The notes under the pieces: model-generated
The model's database searches: none
The model's input: the letters and a program-made list of their open reading frames with translations, nothing else
What the model was told of the DNA's origin: nothing
Virus record (IMG/VR): IMGVR_UViG_3300046028_005281
Coordinates: 1 to 38,653 of that record
Source: a virus
Length of the DNA stretch: 38,653 nt
Reading direction: 5' to 3' (one strand)
Program-made: the position numbers and the translations under genes
Shown: in pieces, positions 6,530 to 13,804 of the stretch
Position numbering within the stretch: the stretch's first letter is position 1
Layout: the number at the start of each line of letters is the position of its first letter

Positions 6530-6557
6530 TTACAAGAATTTAGCATTTCGCTAATAT
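6529..6557 (+). promoter_or_regulatory. Rightward early promoter (PL-like)
   Basis: TTTACA (6529-6534) and TAATAT (6552-6557) are separated by exactly 17 bp, a strong sigma-70 promoter. Operator 4 covers the spacer and half of the -10, and operator 3 abuts the -35, so CI would block it. RNA should start near 6564, upstream of the AAGGAGAT site for the first gene. Confidence 0.88.
6540..6554. promoter_or_regulatory. Operator 4 (CI/Cro)
   Basis: TTAGCATTTCGCTAA is a 15-bp near-palindrome related to operators 1 to 3, overlapping the -10 of the early promoter. Its centre is 25 bp from operator 3. Confidence 0.8.
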
Positions 6558-6592
6558 CTTTTTATCGGCAACTCGCCGCCAAGGAGATAAAA

Positions 6593-6817
6593 ATGAAACA
6601 AGGAAGCTACACCGGACAGAACTGGAGCCGGTCTCAGTCCACTTTAAGCACTGGCGCCCTGCCAATGCGTAAGTATCGGCGCGGCAGTTGGTACGAGGCT
6701 CAAGGCCTGTACGCGCAAGGCTCTGAGCGAATTCCACCCGTCGCGTGGGTCTTGGCAGCCCTGTTCATTTCAATCGCCGTTGGCGCGCTGCTAGTGGGCG
6801 CAAAGGCGGGTCTGTGA
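6593..6817 (+). CDS. Small single-pass membrane protein
   Basis: This is the first gene of the rightward early operon. The 74-residue product has a polar N-terminal half and one membrane helix near the C-terminus (V-A-W-V-L-A-A-L-F-I-S-I-A-V-G-A-L-L-V-G). A perfect AAGGAGAT ribosome-binding site precedes ATG, predicting high early expression. In lambda this position holds host-interfering genes; the function here is unknown. Confidence 0.75.
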   Translation: MKQGSYTGQNWSRSQSTLSTGALPMRKYRRGSWYEAQGLYAQGSERIPPVAWVLAALFISIAVGALLVGAKAGL

Positions 6818-7017
6818 AAGACGATCAACAACCAGCATTTCCGACTTGGAAAAGATCGGAAGATGTTTCGGAAGGTATGTCGCTGCGCGATTATTTTGCA
6901 GCGGCTGCGTTGCAAGGATTGCTTGCTGATGGGCATAACAATGGATCACCAAATTGTTTTGCAGACAGTGCGTATGTGTACGCCGACGCAATGTTGAAAT
7001 TTGCGAGGTCAAAATGA
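6814..7017 (+). CDS. Conserved phage early protein, GMSLRDYFA motif
   Basis: The 67-residue protein contains E-G-M-S-L-R-D-Y-F-A-A-A-A-L-Q-G-L, then A-Y-V-Y-A-D-A-M-L-K. This layout is seen in many small proteins of proteobacterial phages whose function is not known. I start at GTG 6814, overlapping the previous stop (GTGA) behind AAAGGCGGG; the upstream reading frame would overlap the preceding gene by more than 70 nt. Confidence 0.75.
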   Translation: MKDDQQPAFPTWKRSEDVSEGMSLRDYFAAAALQGLLADGHNNGSPNCFADSAYVYADAMLKFARSK

Positions 7018-7379
7018 GCCTCTGCCGCGTATCCATTGAAGAAGCACTAAACGACATTCCGGCCGGAAAGTATCAGGCCGCGATTGTCAGCAAAACCAAC
7101 GAGCTGCTGGCAGGAATGTTTGACCCAATGTCAAACGACAACTTCGCTTGTTTTTTTAGCGCTGACCTCAACGATAAAGACATCCAGATGCTGCTTTATA
7201 TGCGCGACGCGCTAAGAGTCGGCCACTTCGACCAGGCTGCAAATATTTTTAAGACCGCACTGGTCAGCTTTTACACCCGCCTCGCGCGCATCGAGGCACA
7301 AGATCAAATTGATAACGCAGATTGCCGCCAGTGCTTTGACGTTGGCTGCTTTAACTGTTTTGAACCGGAGAGGGAATAA
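7014..7379 (+). CDS. Hypothetical early protein with CxxC pair
   Basis: The 121-residue, mostly helical protein ends in C-R-Q-C-F-D-V-G-C-F-N-C, two CxxC pairs five residues apart that may bind zinc. It starts at ATG 7014, overlapping the previous stop (ATGA), and abuts bet directly. It may be a partner of the recombination module, but only position suggests this. Confidence 0.65.
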   Translation: MSLCRVSIEEALNDIPAGKYQAAIVSKTNELLAGMFDPMSNDNFACFFSADLNDKDIQMLLYMRDALRVGHFDQAANIFKTALVSFYTRLARIEAQDQIDNADCRQCFDVGCFNCFEPERE

Positions 7380-8147
7380 ATGAGTAACGCACTGCAAACG
7401 CTGACGCAAACCTTAGCCGCCAAGCTCAATATGGGCAGCGGTGAGGGCTTGATTGAAACCCTTAAAGCCACGGCCTTCAAAGCAAAAGAAGGCGTCTCAG
7501 ACGCTCAGATGACCGCGCTGATGATTGTGTCAAATCAATACGGCCTTAACCCTTGGACGAAGGAAATTTACGCATACCCAGACAAGGCAAACGGAATTGT
7601 GCCGGTGGTCGGACTCGATGGCTGGTCGAGGATCATTAACTCAAATGCGCAATTCGACGGCATGGATTTTGAGCAAAACGACGAATCATGCACCTGCACG
7701 ATTTACCGCAAAGACCGCACGCGACCAGTGCGCGTAACTGAATACCACTCGGAGTGCTACCGACCGGGCTTTAAAAAAGACGGTTATGAAATTAAAGGAC
7801 CGTGGCAGTCGCACCCCAAAAGAATGCTGCGCCACAAGGCAATGATCCAGTGCGCGCGCTTGGCATTTGGATTTGTTGGTATTTATGACCAGGACGAGGC
7901 CGAGCGGATTGTTGAGTCAACAAGCATCGATGCAAGCACCGGCGAAGTCACCCCCAAGGCCACGCAAGCTCGCGCCGAAAAATCTATCTGCTCAGACGAA
8001 AAATTTGCAGAGAACCGGACAGCATGGCGCGAGCTTATTAAGTCAGGCAAGAAAACCACGCAGCAGCTGGTCGCAATGCTTTCAACCAAAACACTTTTAA
8101 CCGAGGATCAGTTAGTTGAGATTGACTCTTGGAACCACGAGGAATAA
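7380..8147 (+). CDS. bet: Phage recombinase Bet (Red-beta/RecT superfamily)
   Basis: Bet anneals single-stranded DNA and works with a 5'-3' exonuclease and SSB. The 255-residue protein carries family hallmarks: L-M-I-V-S-N-Q-Y-G-L-N-P-W-T-K-E-I-Y-A-Y near residue 48, P-V-V-G-L-D-G-W then, and P-K-R-M-L-R-H-K-A-M-I-Q-C-A-R-L-A-F-G near 140. Length matches lambda Bet. It is followed after 5 bp by the YqaJ exonuclease and then ssb, the standard two-component recombination set. Its start abuts the previous stop, with GAGAGGG upstream. Confidence 0.95.
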   Translation: MSNALQTLTQTLAAKLNMGSGEGLIETLKATAFKAKEGVSDAQMTALMIVSNQYGLNPWTKEIYAYPDKANGIVPVVGLDGWSRIINSNAQFDGMDFEQNDESCTCTIYRKDRTRPVRVTEYHSECYRPGFKKDGYEIKGPWQSHPKRMLRHKAMIQCARLAFGFVGIYDQDEAERIVESTSIDASTGEVTPKATQARAEKSICSDEKFAENRTAWRELIKSGKKTTQQLVAMLSTKTLLTEDQLVEIDSWNHEE

Positions 8148-8152
8148 TCGAA

Positions 8153-9745
8153 ATGGAAAAAATCTTACGCCACCTCGACCAAGGCTCGCAGTCCTGGCAC
8201 GATTTCCGCGCTAATCACTTTGGCGCGTCTGAGGCGGCCGCAATGCTTGGTCTGTCAAAGTATCAGACACGCACTGAGCTGCTGACTGCAAAGAAAACAG
8301 GCATTACACCCGAAGTCAGTGGATTTACGCAAAGTTTGTTTGATAAAGGTCATGCGGCCGAAGCCACAGCTCGCGCGATCCTTGAGTCAAGGCTAAAAGA
8401 AGACCTATACCCGGCTGTTTATTCAAAAGGCAAGCTATCCGTAAGCTGCGACGGCATCGATCTTGCCGAGACTTTCGCTTTTGAGCATAAGTTATTTAAT
8501 TTTGCGTTATTTGATTCGATTGCGGCCGGAATGCTGCCAGACGAGTACCAGCCTCAGTGTCAACAAGCTTTGTACATCACGGGCGCTAGCCGCCTGTATT
8601 TTGTTTGCTCTGATGGTACGGACGAAAATTTTGCAATGATGGTAGTCAAGCCCGACGCAGACTGGATCGCTCGGATCATCCAAGGCTGGGCTCAGTTTGA
8701 GCGCGACCTAATCGACTTTGTGCCAGTAGTCCACGCAGAGAAGCCCAAGGCCGAGCCAGTTAAAGCCCTGCCAGCGCTTGCGATTTCGATTAAGGGCGAA
8801 GTATCAGTCTCGAACTTGCCGCGCTTTAAAGAGGCCGCGGATGCCTTTGTCGCGACGATTAAGACTGATCTCACAACAGATCAAGATTTTGCCGACGCTG
8901 AAAGCAATGTGAAATTTTTGGACGAGGCCGAGAAATCGCTTGAGCTGGCCAAGAAAAACGCATTGGCTGACACTGCCGACATTGACGAGCTGATGAAGAC
9001 TATCGACCATATCAAGGATTCGATGCGCGTCAAGCGTCTCGCCCTAGAGAAGTTGGTCAAGTCAAAGAAAGAAGAAATCAAGTCTGGCATTATGCTTGCC
9101 GCGCAACAGAAACTCGCCGCGCACCTCAAAGAATTAAGCGACGAAATTAAGCCTGTCGTGCTGTCGGTCATTTGCCACTTTGCAGAATCTGTCAAGGGCA
9201 AGCGCTCGATTTCAAGTCTGCATGACGCTGTAGACACAGAGCTATCGCGCTGCAAGATCGAGGCCGACTCAATCGCCGCGACTGTTCGTAAAAATCTAGC
9301 GCTATTTGACAAACAAGCGCCAGGACAAAAAGCCTTGTTTGCGGATCTGGCCACGCTTGCGCTGCAATCCTTTGAGACCTTCTCAGCAATCGTCGAGAAC
9401 CGTCTCGCCGCCGAGCTGGCGCGAGTCGCACAGATCGAGATCGAAGCCAAGATTCGCGCCGAAGCACAAGCCAAAGCCCAAGTTGAGGCATTTTTTCATG
9501 CAAAGCTACAAGCCGAGATTGCAGCTCAGGCCGCGTCAGTTGTGCCGCCCATTGTGATGACAAACAAGACTGTTTCGATGCCTATTGCGCCTCCAGTTAC
9601 ACCGAAGTACGCAGACAAGCCGACCCCTACGCTGCGCGAGATTGCCTCCCTAGTCGCGTTTGACTATGCAGTCGACGCAAAAACGGCAACGGCTTGGATC
9701 GTAAGCGCAGTTAATCATTATCAAAACCAAAGCGAGGCAGCATAG
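8153..9745 (+). CDS. YqaJ/lambda-type exonuclease with long helical extension
   Basis: The 530-residue protein combines an N-terminal exonuclease domain (1-170) with a helical C-terminal half. The nuclease part shows Q-G-S-Q-S-W-H-D-F-R at 10-19, G-A-S-E-A, E70, D100 in S-C-D-G, E111-x-K113 and Q-C-Q-Q-A-L-Y-I-T-G, the PD-(D/E)xK signature of lambda Exo and YqaJ. It would resect 5' strands for Bet. Residues about 200-460 are charged helix resembling the DUF1351 region that other phages use beside YqaJ. Lambda Exo is only 226 residues. Start 8153 has GAGGA upstream; an in-frame TTG at 8129 lies in bet. Confidence 0.9.
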   Translation: MEKILRHLDQGSQSWHDFRANHFGASEAAAMLGLSKYQTRTELLTAKKTGITPEVSGFTQSLFDKGHAAEATARAILESRLKEDLYPAVYSKGKLSVSCDGIDLAETFAFEHKLFNFALFDSIAAGMLPDEYQPQCQQALYITGASRLYFVCSDGTDENFAMMVVKPDADWIARIIQGWAQFERDLIDFVPVVHAEKPKAEPVKALPALAISIKGEVSVSNLPRFKEAADAFVATIKTDLTTDQDFADAESNVKFLDEAEKSLELAKKNALADTADIDELMKTIDHIKDSMRVKRLALEKLVKSKKEEIKSGIMLAAQQKLAAHLKELSDEIKPVVLSVICHFAESVKGKRSISSLHDAVDTELSRCKIEADSIAATVRKNLALFDKQAPGQKALFADLATLALQSFETFSAIVENRLAAELARVAQIEIEAKIRAEAQAKAQVEAFFHAKLQAEIAAQAASVVPPIVMTNKTVSMPIAPPVTPKYADKPTPTLREIASLVAFDYAVDAKTATAWIVSAVNHYQNQSEAA

Positions 9746-10195
9746 ATGGCATCGGTCAATAAATTCATCGGGCTTGGAAATTTGGGGCGCGACCCTGAGG
9801 TCAGGCACTCGGCAGACGGTGTAGCCGTTTGCAATATCTCAATCGCTTGCACAAATTCTTGGAAAGACAAGACCACTGGCGAGCGCCGCGAAGAAACCGA
9901 ATGGGTGCGCGTGGTGTTCTACAACCGCCTAGCCGAGATCGCTGGTGAGTACCTGAAGAAAGGTAAACCAGTCTATGTCGAGGGTCGATTAAAGACTCGC
10001 AAATGGCAAAACAAGGAAGGTGTCGATCAATACACCACCGAGGTTATTGCCGACTCAATGCAGCTGCTTGGTGGCCGCGAGGAAGGCTCGCAAGCGCCAG
10101 CTCCGCAACAGCGTCAGGCACCGGCAGCGCAACCACAAGCCCAACGTCAGCCAGCTGCGAATTTGGCTGATATGGGTGATGACATTCCATTTTGA
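9746..10195 (+). CDS. ssb: Single-stranded DNA-binding protein
   Basis: The 149-residue protein has an OB fold at 1-110 ([38 protein letters not shown]), a Pro/Gln-rich linker and the acidic tip D-D-I-P-F that binds SSB partner proteins. All are typical of bacterial SSB, slightly shortened. It directly abuts the exonuclease gene and coats DNA during replication and Bet-dependent annealing; the tip should recruit host and phage repair proteins. Confidence 0.96.
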   Translation: MASVNKFIGLGNLGRDPEVRHSADGVAVCNISIACTNSWKDKTTGERREETEWVRVVFYNRLAEIAGEYLKKGKPVYVEGRLKTRKWQNKEGVDQYTTEVIADSMQLLGGREEGSQAPAPQQRQAPAAQPQAQRQPAANLADMGDDIPF

Positions 10196-10459
10196 TATGG
10201 CGAAAGCGAATGCTGTTGCTTAGGGTAGCGCCCTGCAGACATTCTAGATAGACGCTGAGAACAGCTTGCACAGTGCAGCGAGTAGCCAGTAGTACCAGCG
10301 AGCAATCGCAGCCCGAGTGCAAGTCTCGGGGCTTACATACAAGCGAATCAGGGCGTTTGAATGTGAGCCGATCAGGTCTTAGCCGCCTGTTGTTGTTTTT
10401 AATCCTGAACTATCTAAACGCTGCTTTATGCGAGCGGCTCACAATAATAGGAGATCGAA
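10196..10459 (+). other. Structured non-coding stretch after ssb
   Basis: 264 bp without a credible gene in an operon otherwise packed to overlaps. It holds a hairpin at 10310-10333 (AGCCCGAG with CTCGGGGCT, one bulge) and a perfect 9-bp inverted repeat TGTGAGCCG (10362-10370)/CGGCTCACA (10435-10443) whose right arm ends 6 bp before the AGGAGA ribosome-binding site of the next gene. It could be a small RNA or a regulatory leader. There is no T-run for a terminator. Confidence 0.5.
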
Positions 10460-11044
10460 GTGAACGAGCAAAAATTACCAGCAAGTCATCGGACAATTTT
10501 ATCAATTTGCAAAACGGGTAAAACTCTACGCCAACTTACCGAACACCTACAGTTTTCGCCGAGCACGCTTTACAGCCAAGTATCAAAATTGCAGCGCCTT
10601 GGTCTTATGTCGAAAGCGTCCGGTCAATTCGGCAGCGTATTTTTTACCCTTCCAGAAGATCAGCGCCGCGAGCCAGTACCGTCAAAGGCAATCGCGCGGA
10701 AAAATGGGATGGTACTTGATGCCCATATCATTGAGCTTTGCAGAGGTGGCGCTCGTATGCCTGAGCTTGTCGAGCGCTTAAAGTTTACAAGCCCGTACAT
10801 CGGCCGCCGACTCGCGGGGCTTAGTGAAAACGGGCAGGTTAAAAAAATCAAGCTGGCCGCGCATCACGAATGGGCTTATCTGACTTTTGGCACCGAGCTC
10901 GACCCAAGATATTTAAATAAAGACGCTGCGCTTTTTGTAAATCCGGATCTGATCGAGCTCAAAAATTCCGAGCACGAACGATCACCAGGCACAAACGAGG
11001 ATTTTGTACGGCAGTCGCACAACATCTGGAGGATCGCAGCATGA
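10460..11044 (+). CDS. Tandem winged-helix protein
   Basis: The 194-residue protein contains two copies of a winged-helix fold. The first (about 8-68) reads I-L-S-I-C-K-T-G-K-T-L-R-Q-L-T-E-H-L, then S-T-L-Y-S-Q-V-S-K-L-Q-R-L-G-L. The second (about 90-150) reads I-I-E-L-C-R-G-G-A-R-M-P-E-L-V-E-R-L, then Y-I-G-R-R-L-A-G-L-S. This looks like an internal duplication. It starts with GTG behind AGGAGA and overlaps the HNH gene by 4 nt. It probably binds DNA; target and role are unknown. Confidence 0.7.
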   Translation: MNEQKLPASHRTILSICKTGKTLRQLTEHLQFSPSTLYSQVSKLQRLGLMSKASGQFGSVFFTLPEDQRREPVPSKAIARKNGMVLDAHIIELCRGGARMPELVERLKFTSPYIGRRLAGLSENGQVKKIKLAAHHEWAYLTFGTELDPRYLNKDAALFVNPDLIELKNSEHERSPGTNEDFVRQSHNIWRIAA

Positions 11045-11691
11045 AGCGATTTATCTGGACAGACATTAGCTTGCGCCAGCTGAGGCAGCATTACCCACAC
11101 ACTACAGGCGCTCACGTTGCGAAATTGATCGGCACTAGCCTGTCGAGTGTGTATGCGAAAGCAAAGGTTCTGGGGCTGTGCAAGTCTGCTGAGTTTTTTG
11201 CAAGCGCCGAGTCTGGACGCACGACTGGACAGATCGGCCAGCAGACGCGCTTTGCGTCAGGCCAAGAGTCTTGGAATAAAGGTAAGCATTACGAGGCTGG
11301 CGGCCGCAGCGCAGAGACGCGCTTTGTCGCCGGCGCCATGCCGCACAACACCAAGCCGATCGGCAGCTACAGAATCAACGGCGAAGGCTATCTTGATCTA
11401 AAGGTTAACAACGACAAAGGCGCGAATCACGTTCGCTGGCACCCAGTGCATCGCTTGGTCTGGGAAGAGGTCAACGGCAAAGTACCTCAAGGTTCGATGA
11501 TCGTATTTCGTCCAGGCGCGAGAACTAACAAGCTTGACGAGATAACGATCGACAAAGTTGAGTGCATCACCCGGGCCGAGCACGCCAGGCGTTATCAGCC
11601 ATACGCTCGGGGCAAAGAATTTGGCGATCTAGTCATCATCAAAAGCCAGATCACAAGACACGTTAACCGCATTCAGAGAGAGGCAGCATGA
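11041..11691 (+). CDS. HTH-HNH endonuclease-like protein
   Basis: The 216-residue protein has an N-terminal helix-turn-helix (about 5-50: T-G-A-H-V-A-K-L-I-G-T-S-L-S-S-V-Y-A-K-A). A C-terminal HNH-type module shows the first histidine in V-H-R-L-V-W-E-E-V-N-G and the asparagine in T-N-K-L-D-E-I. The usual central histidine (H-x-D-G) is replaced by V-F-R-P-G, as in a phage subfamily of HNH proteins. Activity is therefore uncertain. It may be a free-standing homing-type nuclease. It overlaps both neighbours by 4 nt, so it is well integrated in the operon. Confidence 0.8.
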   Translation: MKRFIWTDISLRQLRQHYPHTTGAHVAKLIGTSLSSVYAKAKVLGLCKSAEFFASAESGRTTGQIGQQTRFASGQESWNKGKHYEAGGRSAETRFVAGAMPHNTKPIGSYRINGEGYLDLKVNNDKGANHVRWHPVHRLVWEEVNGKVPQGSMIVFRPGARTNKLDEITIDKVECITRAEHARRYQPYARGKEFGDLVIIKSQITRHVNRIQREAA

Positions 11692-11936
11692 GCACAATGG
11701 CAGAGTTGCGCGCAGCGCTAATGGGTACGCTCAACGACCTGCGTGATCGCGAGAAGCCGCTCGATGTAGATCGGGCAAAAGCCATCGCACAAGTGGCTGG
11801 CGTCCTAGTCGAAACGGCCAAAGTCGAGGTCGATTACATAAAAGCAACTGGCGGAATCAAGAGCGAGTTTATTGAGCCTGAGCAAACGCTGCCGGCCGGA
11901 GTGCTTGGTATTCGTCAACACAGACTCAAGGGCTAG
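11688..11936 (+). CDS. Conserved small phage protein
   Basis: This is an 82-residue helical protein with the run M-A-E-L-R-A-A-L-M-G-T-L-N-D-L-R-D then V-A-G-V-L-V-E-T-A-K-V-E-V-D-Y, a pattern repeated in many phages of proteobacteria. It has no known role. It overlaps the HNH gene by 4 nt (ATGA) and is followed by a 36-residue membrane peptide. Confidence 0.7.
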   Translation: MSTMAELRAALMGTLNDLRDREKPLDVDRAKAIAQVAGVLVETAKVEVDYIKATGGIKSEFIEPEQTLPAGVLGIRQHRLKG

Positions 11937-11938
11937 AA

Positions 11939-12049
11939 ATGATCTCTTTAATCACTTCAATAATCGTGATGGGCGCTCTGACCTTAATCCCTTTTGCGCT
12001 CGGCTTTTGGTGCGGCAAACTTTACCAAGGGCTCAAAAATGAACGATGA
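11939..12049 (+). CDS. 36-residue membrane peptide
   Basis: This very short frame encodes a single hydrophobic helix (I-S-L-I-T-S-I-I-V-M-G-A-L-T-L-I-P-F) followed by a basic tail (K-L-Y-Q-G-L-K-N-E-R). It starts 2 bp after the previous stop and overlaps the DUF3310 start by 11 nt, so translation could be coupled. Phage early membrane peptides of this size are often host modulators, but there is no direct evidence here. Confidence 0.55.
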   Translation: MISLITSIIVMGALTLIPFALGFWCGKLYQGLKNER

Positions 12050-12263
12050 CAGCGTATTAAAGCGTCAGGTCGGAGGCGTTCATTACACCAAGCTAAAAAT
12101 TCAGCCGATGGAGTACAGCATGGGCAACGGATTAGATCCTTGCCAGCACACGATCATCAAGTATGTGACTAGATTCCGTGACAAAAACGGTCTTGAAGAC
12201 CTAAAAAAAGCTCGGCACACCTTGGATATGTTGATCGAATTTGAACAAGGCAAAACAAAATGA
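12039..12263 (+). CDS. DUF3310 family protein
   Basis: The 74-residue protein has V-G-G-V-H-Y, K-I-Q-P-M-E-Y, then I-I-K-Y-V-T-R-F-R-D-K-N-G-L-E-D-L-K-K-A-R with L-D-M-L-I-E, which is the DUF3310 pattern. DUF3310 proteins are common in phages and have been linked to nucleotide metabolism, but the activity is not settled. The start at 12039 follows AAGGGCTC and overlaps the membrane peptide; the next gene overlaps by 4 nt. Confidence 0.85.
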   Translation: MNDDSVLKRQVGGVHYTKLKIQPMEYSMGNGLDPCQHTIIKYVTRFRDKNGLEDLKKARHTLDMLIEFEQGKTK

Positions 12264-12772
12264 TTCCCCATCTTCACAATCTCACGCCAGAGCAATGGGC
12301 AGAAAGAAAGGCCAAGAGTGCACAAACTCGATTAAGAAATAAACAATTGCGAGCTGGGCGGTGGCAAAAAGAATCGACGTTGCTAGAAAAGCATACGGCT
12401 CTTGCAAATATTTCAATAAAACTAACTTCAAAAACTTTATTGTCAGAGGGTGAAATAGTAAGCCGCAGCGATCCGTGGGGCAGGGTAAGCGGGGTCTATT
12501 TTTTAATTTCAGATCAAAAGATTGTTTACGTCGGTCAATCACTATGTATTTTTTCAAGAATAGACCAACACAAAAAAGTCAAACGCTTTGATAGGTTTGC
12601 CTACATACCATGCGAAAAGACCCTACTAGACTCACTTGAGTCTCTTTACATTCATTGCCTTAGGCCTCCGCTCAACGGATACAGCAATGGCTTGATTTCT
12701 GCACCAATGCAACTCGACAAATTGCTAAGAAAGGCCGCTGGAAAGTCTGAATATTGTTTAACAGGGAGTTAG
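12260..12772 (+). CDS. GIY-YIG nuclease-like protein
   Basis: The 170-residue protein has a GIY-YIG core at about 77-140: G-V-Y-F-L-I-S-D-Q-K-I-V-Y-V-G-Q-S, R-I-D-Q-H as the conserved arginine, and L-E-S-L-Y-I with the metal-binding glutamate. The basic N-terminal 45 residues (N-x-x-P-E-Q-W-A-E-R-K-A-K; R-L-R-N-K-Q-L-R) could bind DNA. Such free-standing nucleases are often homing or anti-competitor enzymes, but this one lies inside the operon with a 4-nt overlap to DUF3310 and may serve replication. Confidence 0.85.
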   Translation: MIPHLHNLTPEQWAERKAKSAQTRLRNKQLRAGRWQKESTLLEKHTALANISIKLTSKTLLSEGEIVSRSDPWGRVSGVYFLISDQKIVYVGQSLCIFSRIDQHKKVKRFDRFAYIPCEKTLLDSLESLYIHCLRPPLNGYSNGLISAPMQLDKLLRKAAGKSEYCLTGS

Positions 12773-12776
12773 CAAA

Positions 12777-12812
12777 ATGCCAATCGAATTTGAAAGCAGA
12801 GGCGCGAAATGA
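12777..12812 (+). CDS. Possible 11-residue leader peptide
   Basis: ATG at 12777 is preceded by AGGGAG at good spacing, encodes M-P-I-E-F-E-S-R-G-A-K and stops in an ATGA overlap with the next gene. It may couple translation to the downstream gene rather than make a functional protein. Confidence 0.3.
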   Translation: MPIEFESRGAK

Positions 12813-12997
12813 CACCTGAGAATCTTGTGCGTTACCTAGAGCATGGCTACGTTATGAGCCCTGACGATCAAGTTCAGGCCGCGTTGTACACACGCCAGCT
12901 GCAGCAATCAAACAATGCACTGCGTCAAAGTTTGATTGAGTTTGCCGACCAGATTTTTATGCTGCGCCGCGAGTTAACTCAAAGGGATGCGAAATGA
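12809..12997 (+). CDS. Hypothetical early protein
   Basis: This 62-residue helical protein ends in a Leu- and Arg-rich amphipathic stretch (Q-I-F-M-L-R-R-E-L-T-Q-R). There is no recognised domain. It starts behind AGAGG and overlaps the next small gene by 4 nt (ATGA), as expected for a genuine operon member. Confidence 0.55.
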   Translation: MTPENLVRYLEHGYVMSPDDQVQAALYTRQLQQSNNALRQSLIEFADQIFMLRRELTQRDAK

Positions 12998-13173
12998 TCA
13001 CTTTACGAGACCAGCGCGAATCTGGGCAGTTATTTGACGAGCTCGAGCGGATCATCAGGGATCAGGACGAAACGATAAAAACGCTGCATAAAAATATCAG
13101 TTTGTATGCGACTGAGATCGTGAAAATCAATCGGTCGGTGGGCGCTGCACTGGCTGTGCTGCAAACTGGTTAG
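12994..13173 (+). CDS. Small coiled-coil protein
   Basis: The 59-residue product (M-I-T-L-R-D-Q-R, then L-F-D-E-L-E-R-I-I-R-D-Q-D-E-T-I) is a single charged helix likely to form a coiled coil. It begins in an ATGA overlap with the previous gene and ends with TAG at 13173. No function can be assigned. Confidence 0.55.
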   Translation: MITLRDQRESGQLFDELERIIRDQDETIKTLHKNISLYATEIVKINRSVGAALAVLQTG

Positions 13174-13217
13174 GCCTTGGACGTTGTGGCTGCAATTGAA
13201 ATATTGAGGGGTGTTAA

Positions 13218-13598
13218 ATGAAAGAACTAGAGATGGCATTAGAAGCCCTGACAAACCCGTCAACGATAGCGGTGCAACACGCTATTGAATTGATAAATGC
13301 AGAGTTAGCCAAGCCTGAGCAAGAGTTTTATCCCGATTGGGATATGCTCAAGCCGTATCACGAACGCATTGCAGAACTTGAGGCGCAGTTAGCCAAACCT
13401 GAGCAAACACCAAACTTTTGCAAAGATTGCGGCAAGCGATTAACAGAGGGTTGGGTTCACACTTGCAGCCCTCAAGTTAAGCGTGAATGGGTCGGGCTAA
13501 CGGATGATGAAGAAATCGAACTGGATGAAAAGTATGGCGATGACTTCAACGCATATATTGATGCCAGAGATGCCAAGCTCAAGGAGTTAAACGGATGA
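13218..13598 (+). CDS. Hypothetical protein with repeat and zinc-ribbon motif
   Basis: The 126-residue protein has a helical N-terminus with two copies of an A-x-L-A-K-P-E-Q unit (near residues 30 and 56). A C-K-D-C-G-K-R-L segment with a later H-T-C may form a zinc site, and the tail is acidic. It starts at ATG 13218 behind GAGGGG, and overlaps the DUF4224 gene by 4 nt. Function unknown. Confidence 0.65.
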   Translation: MKELEMALEALTNPSTIAVQHAIELINAELAKPEQEFYPDWDMLKPYHERIAELEAQLAKPEQTPNFCKDCGKRLTEGWVHTCSPQVKREWVGLTDDEEIELDEKYGDDFNAYIDARDAKLKELNG

Positions 13599-13804
13599 TT
13601 CTGTCTGGCGTCGAGCTCAAAGACTTAACCGGCCGCCGCCAAAAGGCTTGCCAAGTCCAAGCCTTGCGATTTATGGGCATTGAGCATAAAGTCAGGCCGG
13701 ATGGCTCAGTCGTTGTGCTTAAAGCGCACGTTGAGCAGTCTTTAGGTCTGCGGGAAGATCGCAAGGTCACAAAAGAATTTGAGCCTAATTGGGGCGCTAT
13801 GTAA
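13595..13804 (+). CDS. DUF4224 protein next to integrase
   Basis: The 69-residue protein shows the DUF4224 pattern: L-S-G-V-E-L-K-D-L-T-G-R-R-Q-K-A, then Q-A-L-R-F-M-G-I-E-H, then R-P-D-G-S-V-V-V-L. DUF4224 genes commonly sit directly before tyrosine integrases in proteobacterial prophages. The size and place suggest an accessory or excision factor (inference). Its stop overlaps the integrase ATG. Confidence 0.88.
   Translation: MILSGVELKDLTGRRQKACQVQALRFMGIEHKVRPDGSVVVLKAHVEQSLGLREDRKVTKEFEPNWGAM

Noticed and set aside
8881-9474. A 197-codon open frame on the minus strand inside the exonuclease
   Set aside because: The plus-strand frame has the domain and motifs; this one is Ser/Ala-rich and isolated among plus-strand genes.
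10197-10223. An 8-codon frame right after ssb (M-A-K-A-N-A-V-A)
   Set aside because: No separate ribosome-binding site and too short to support.
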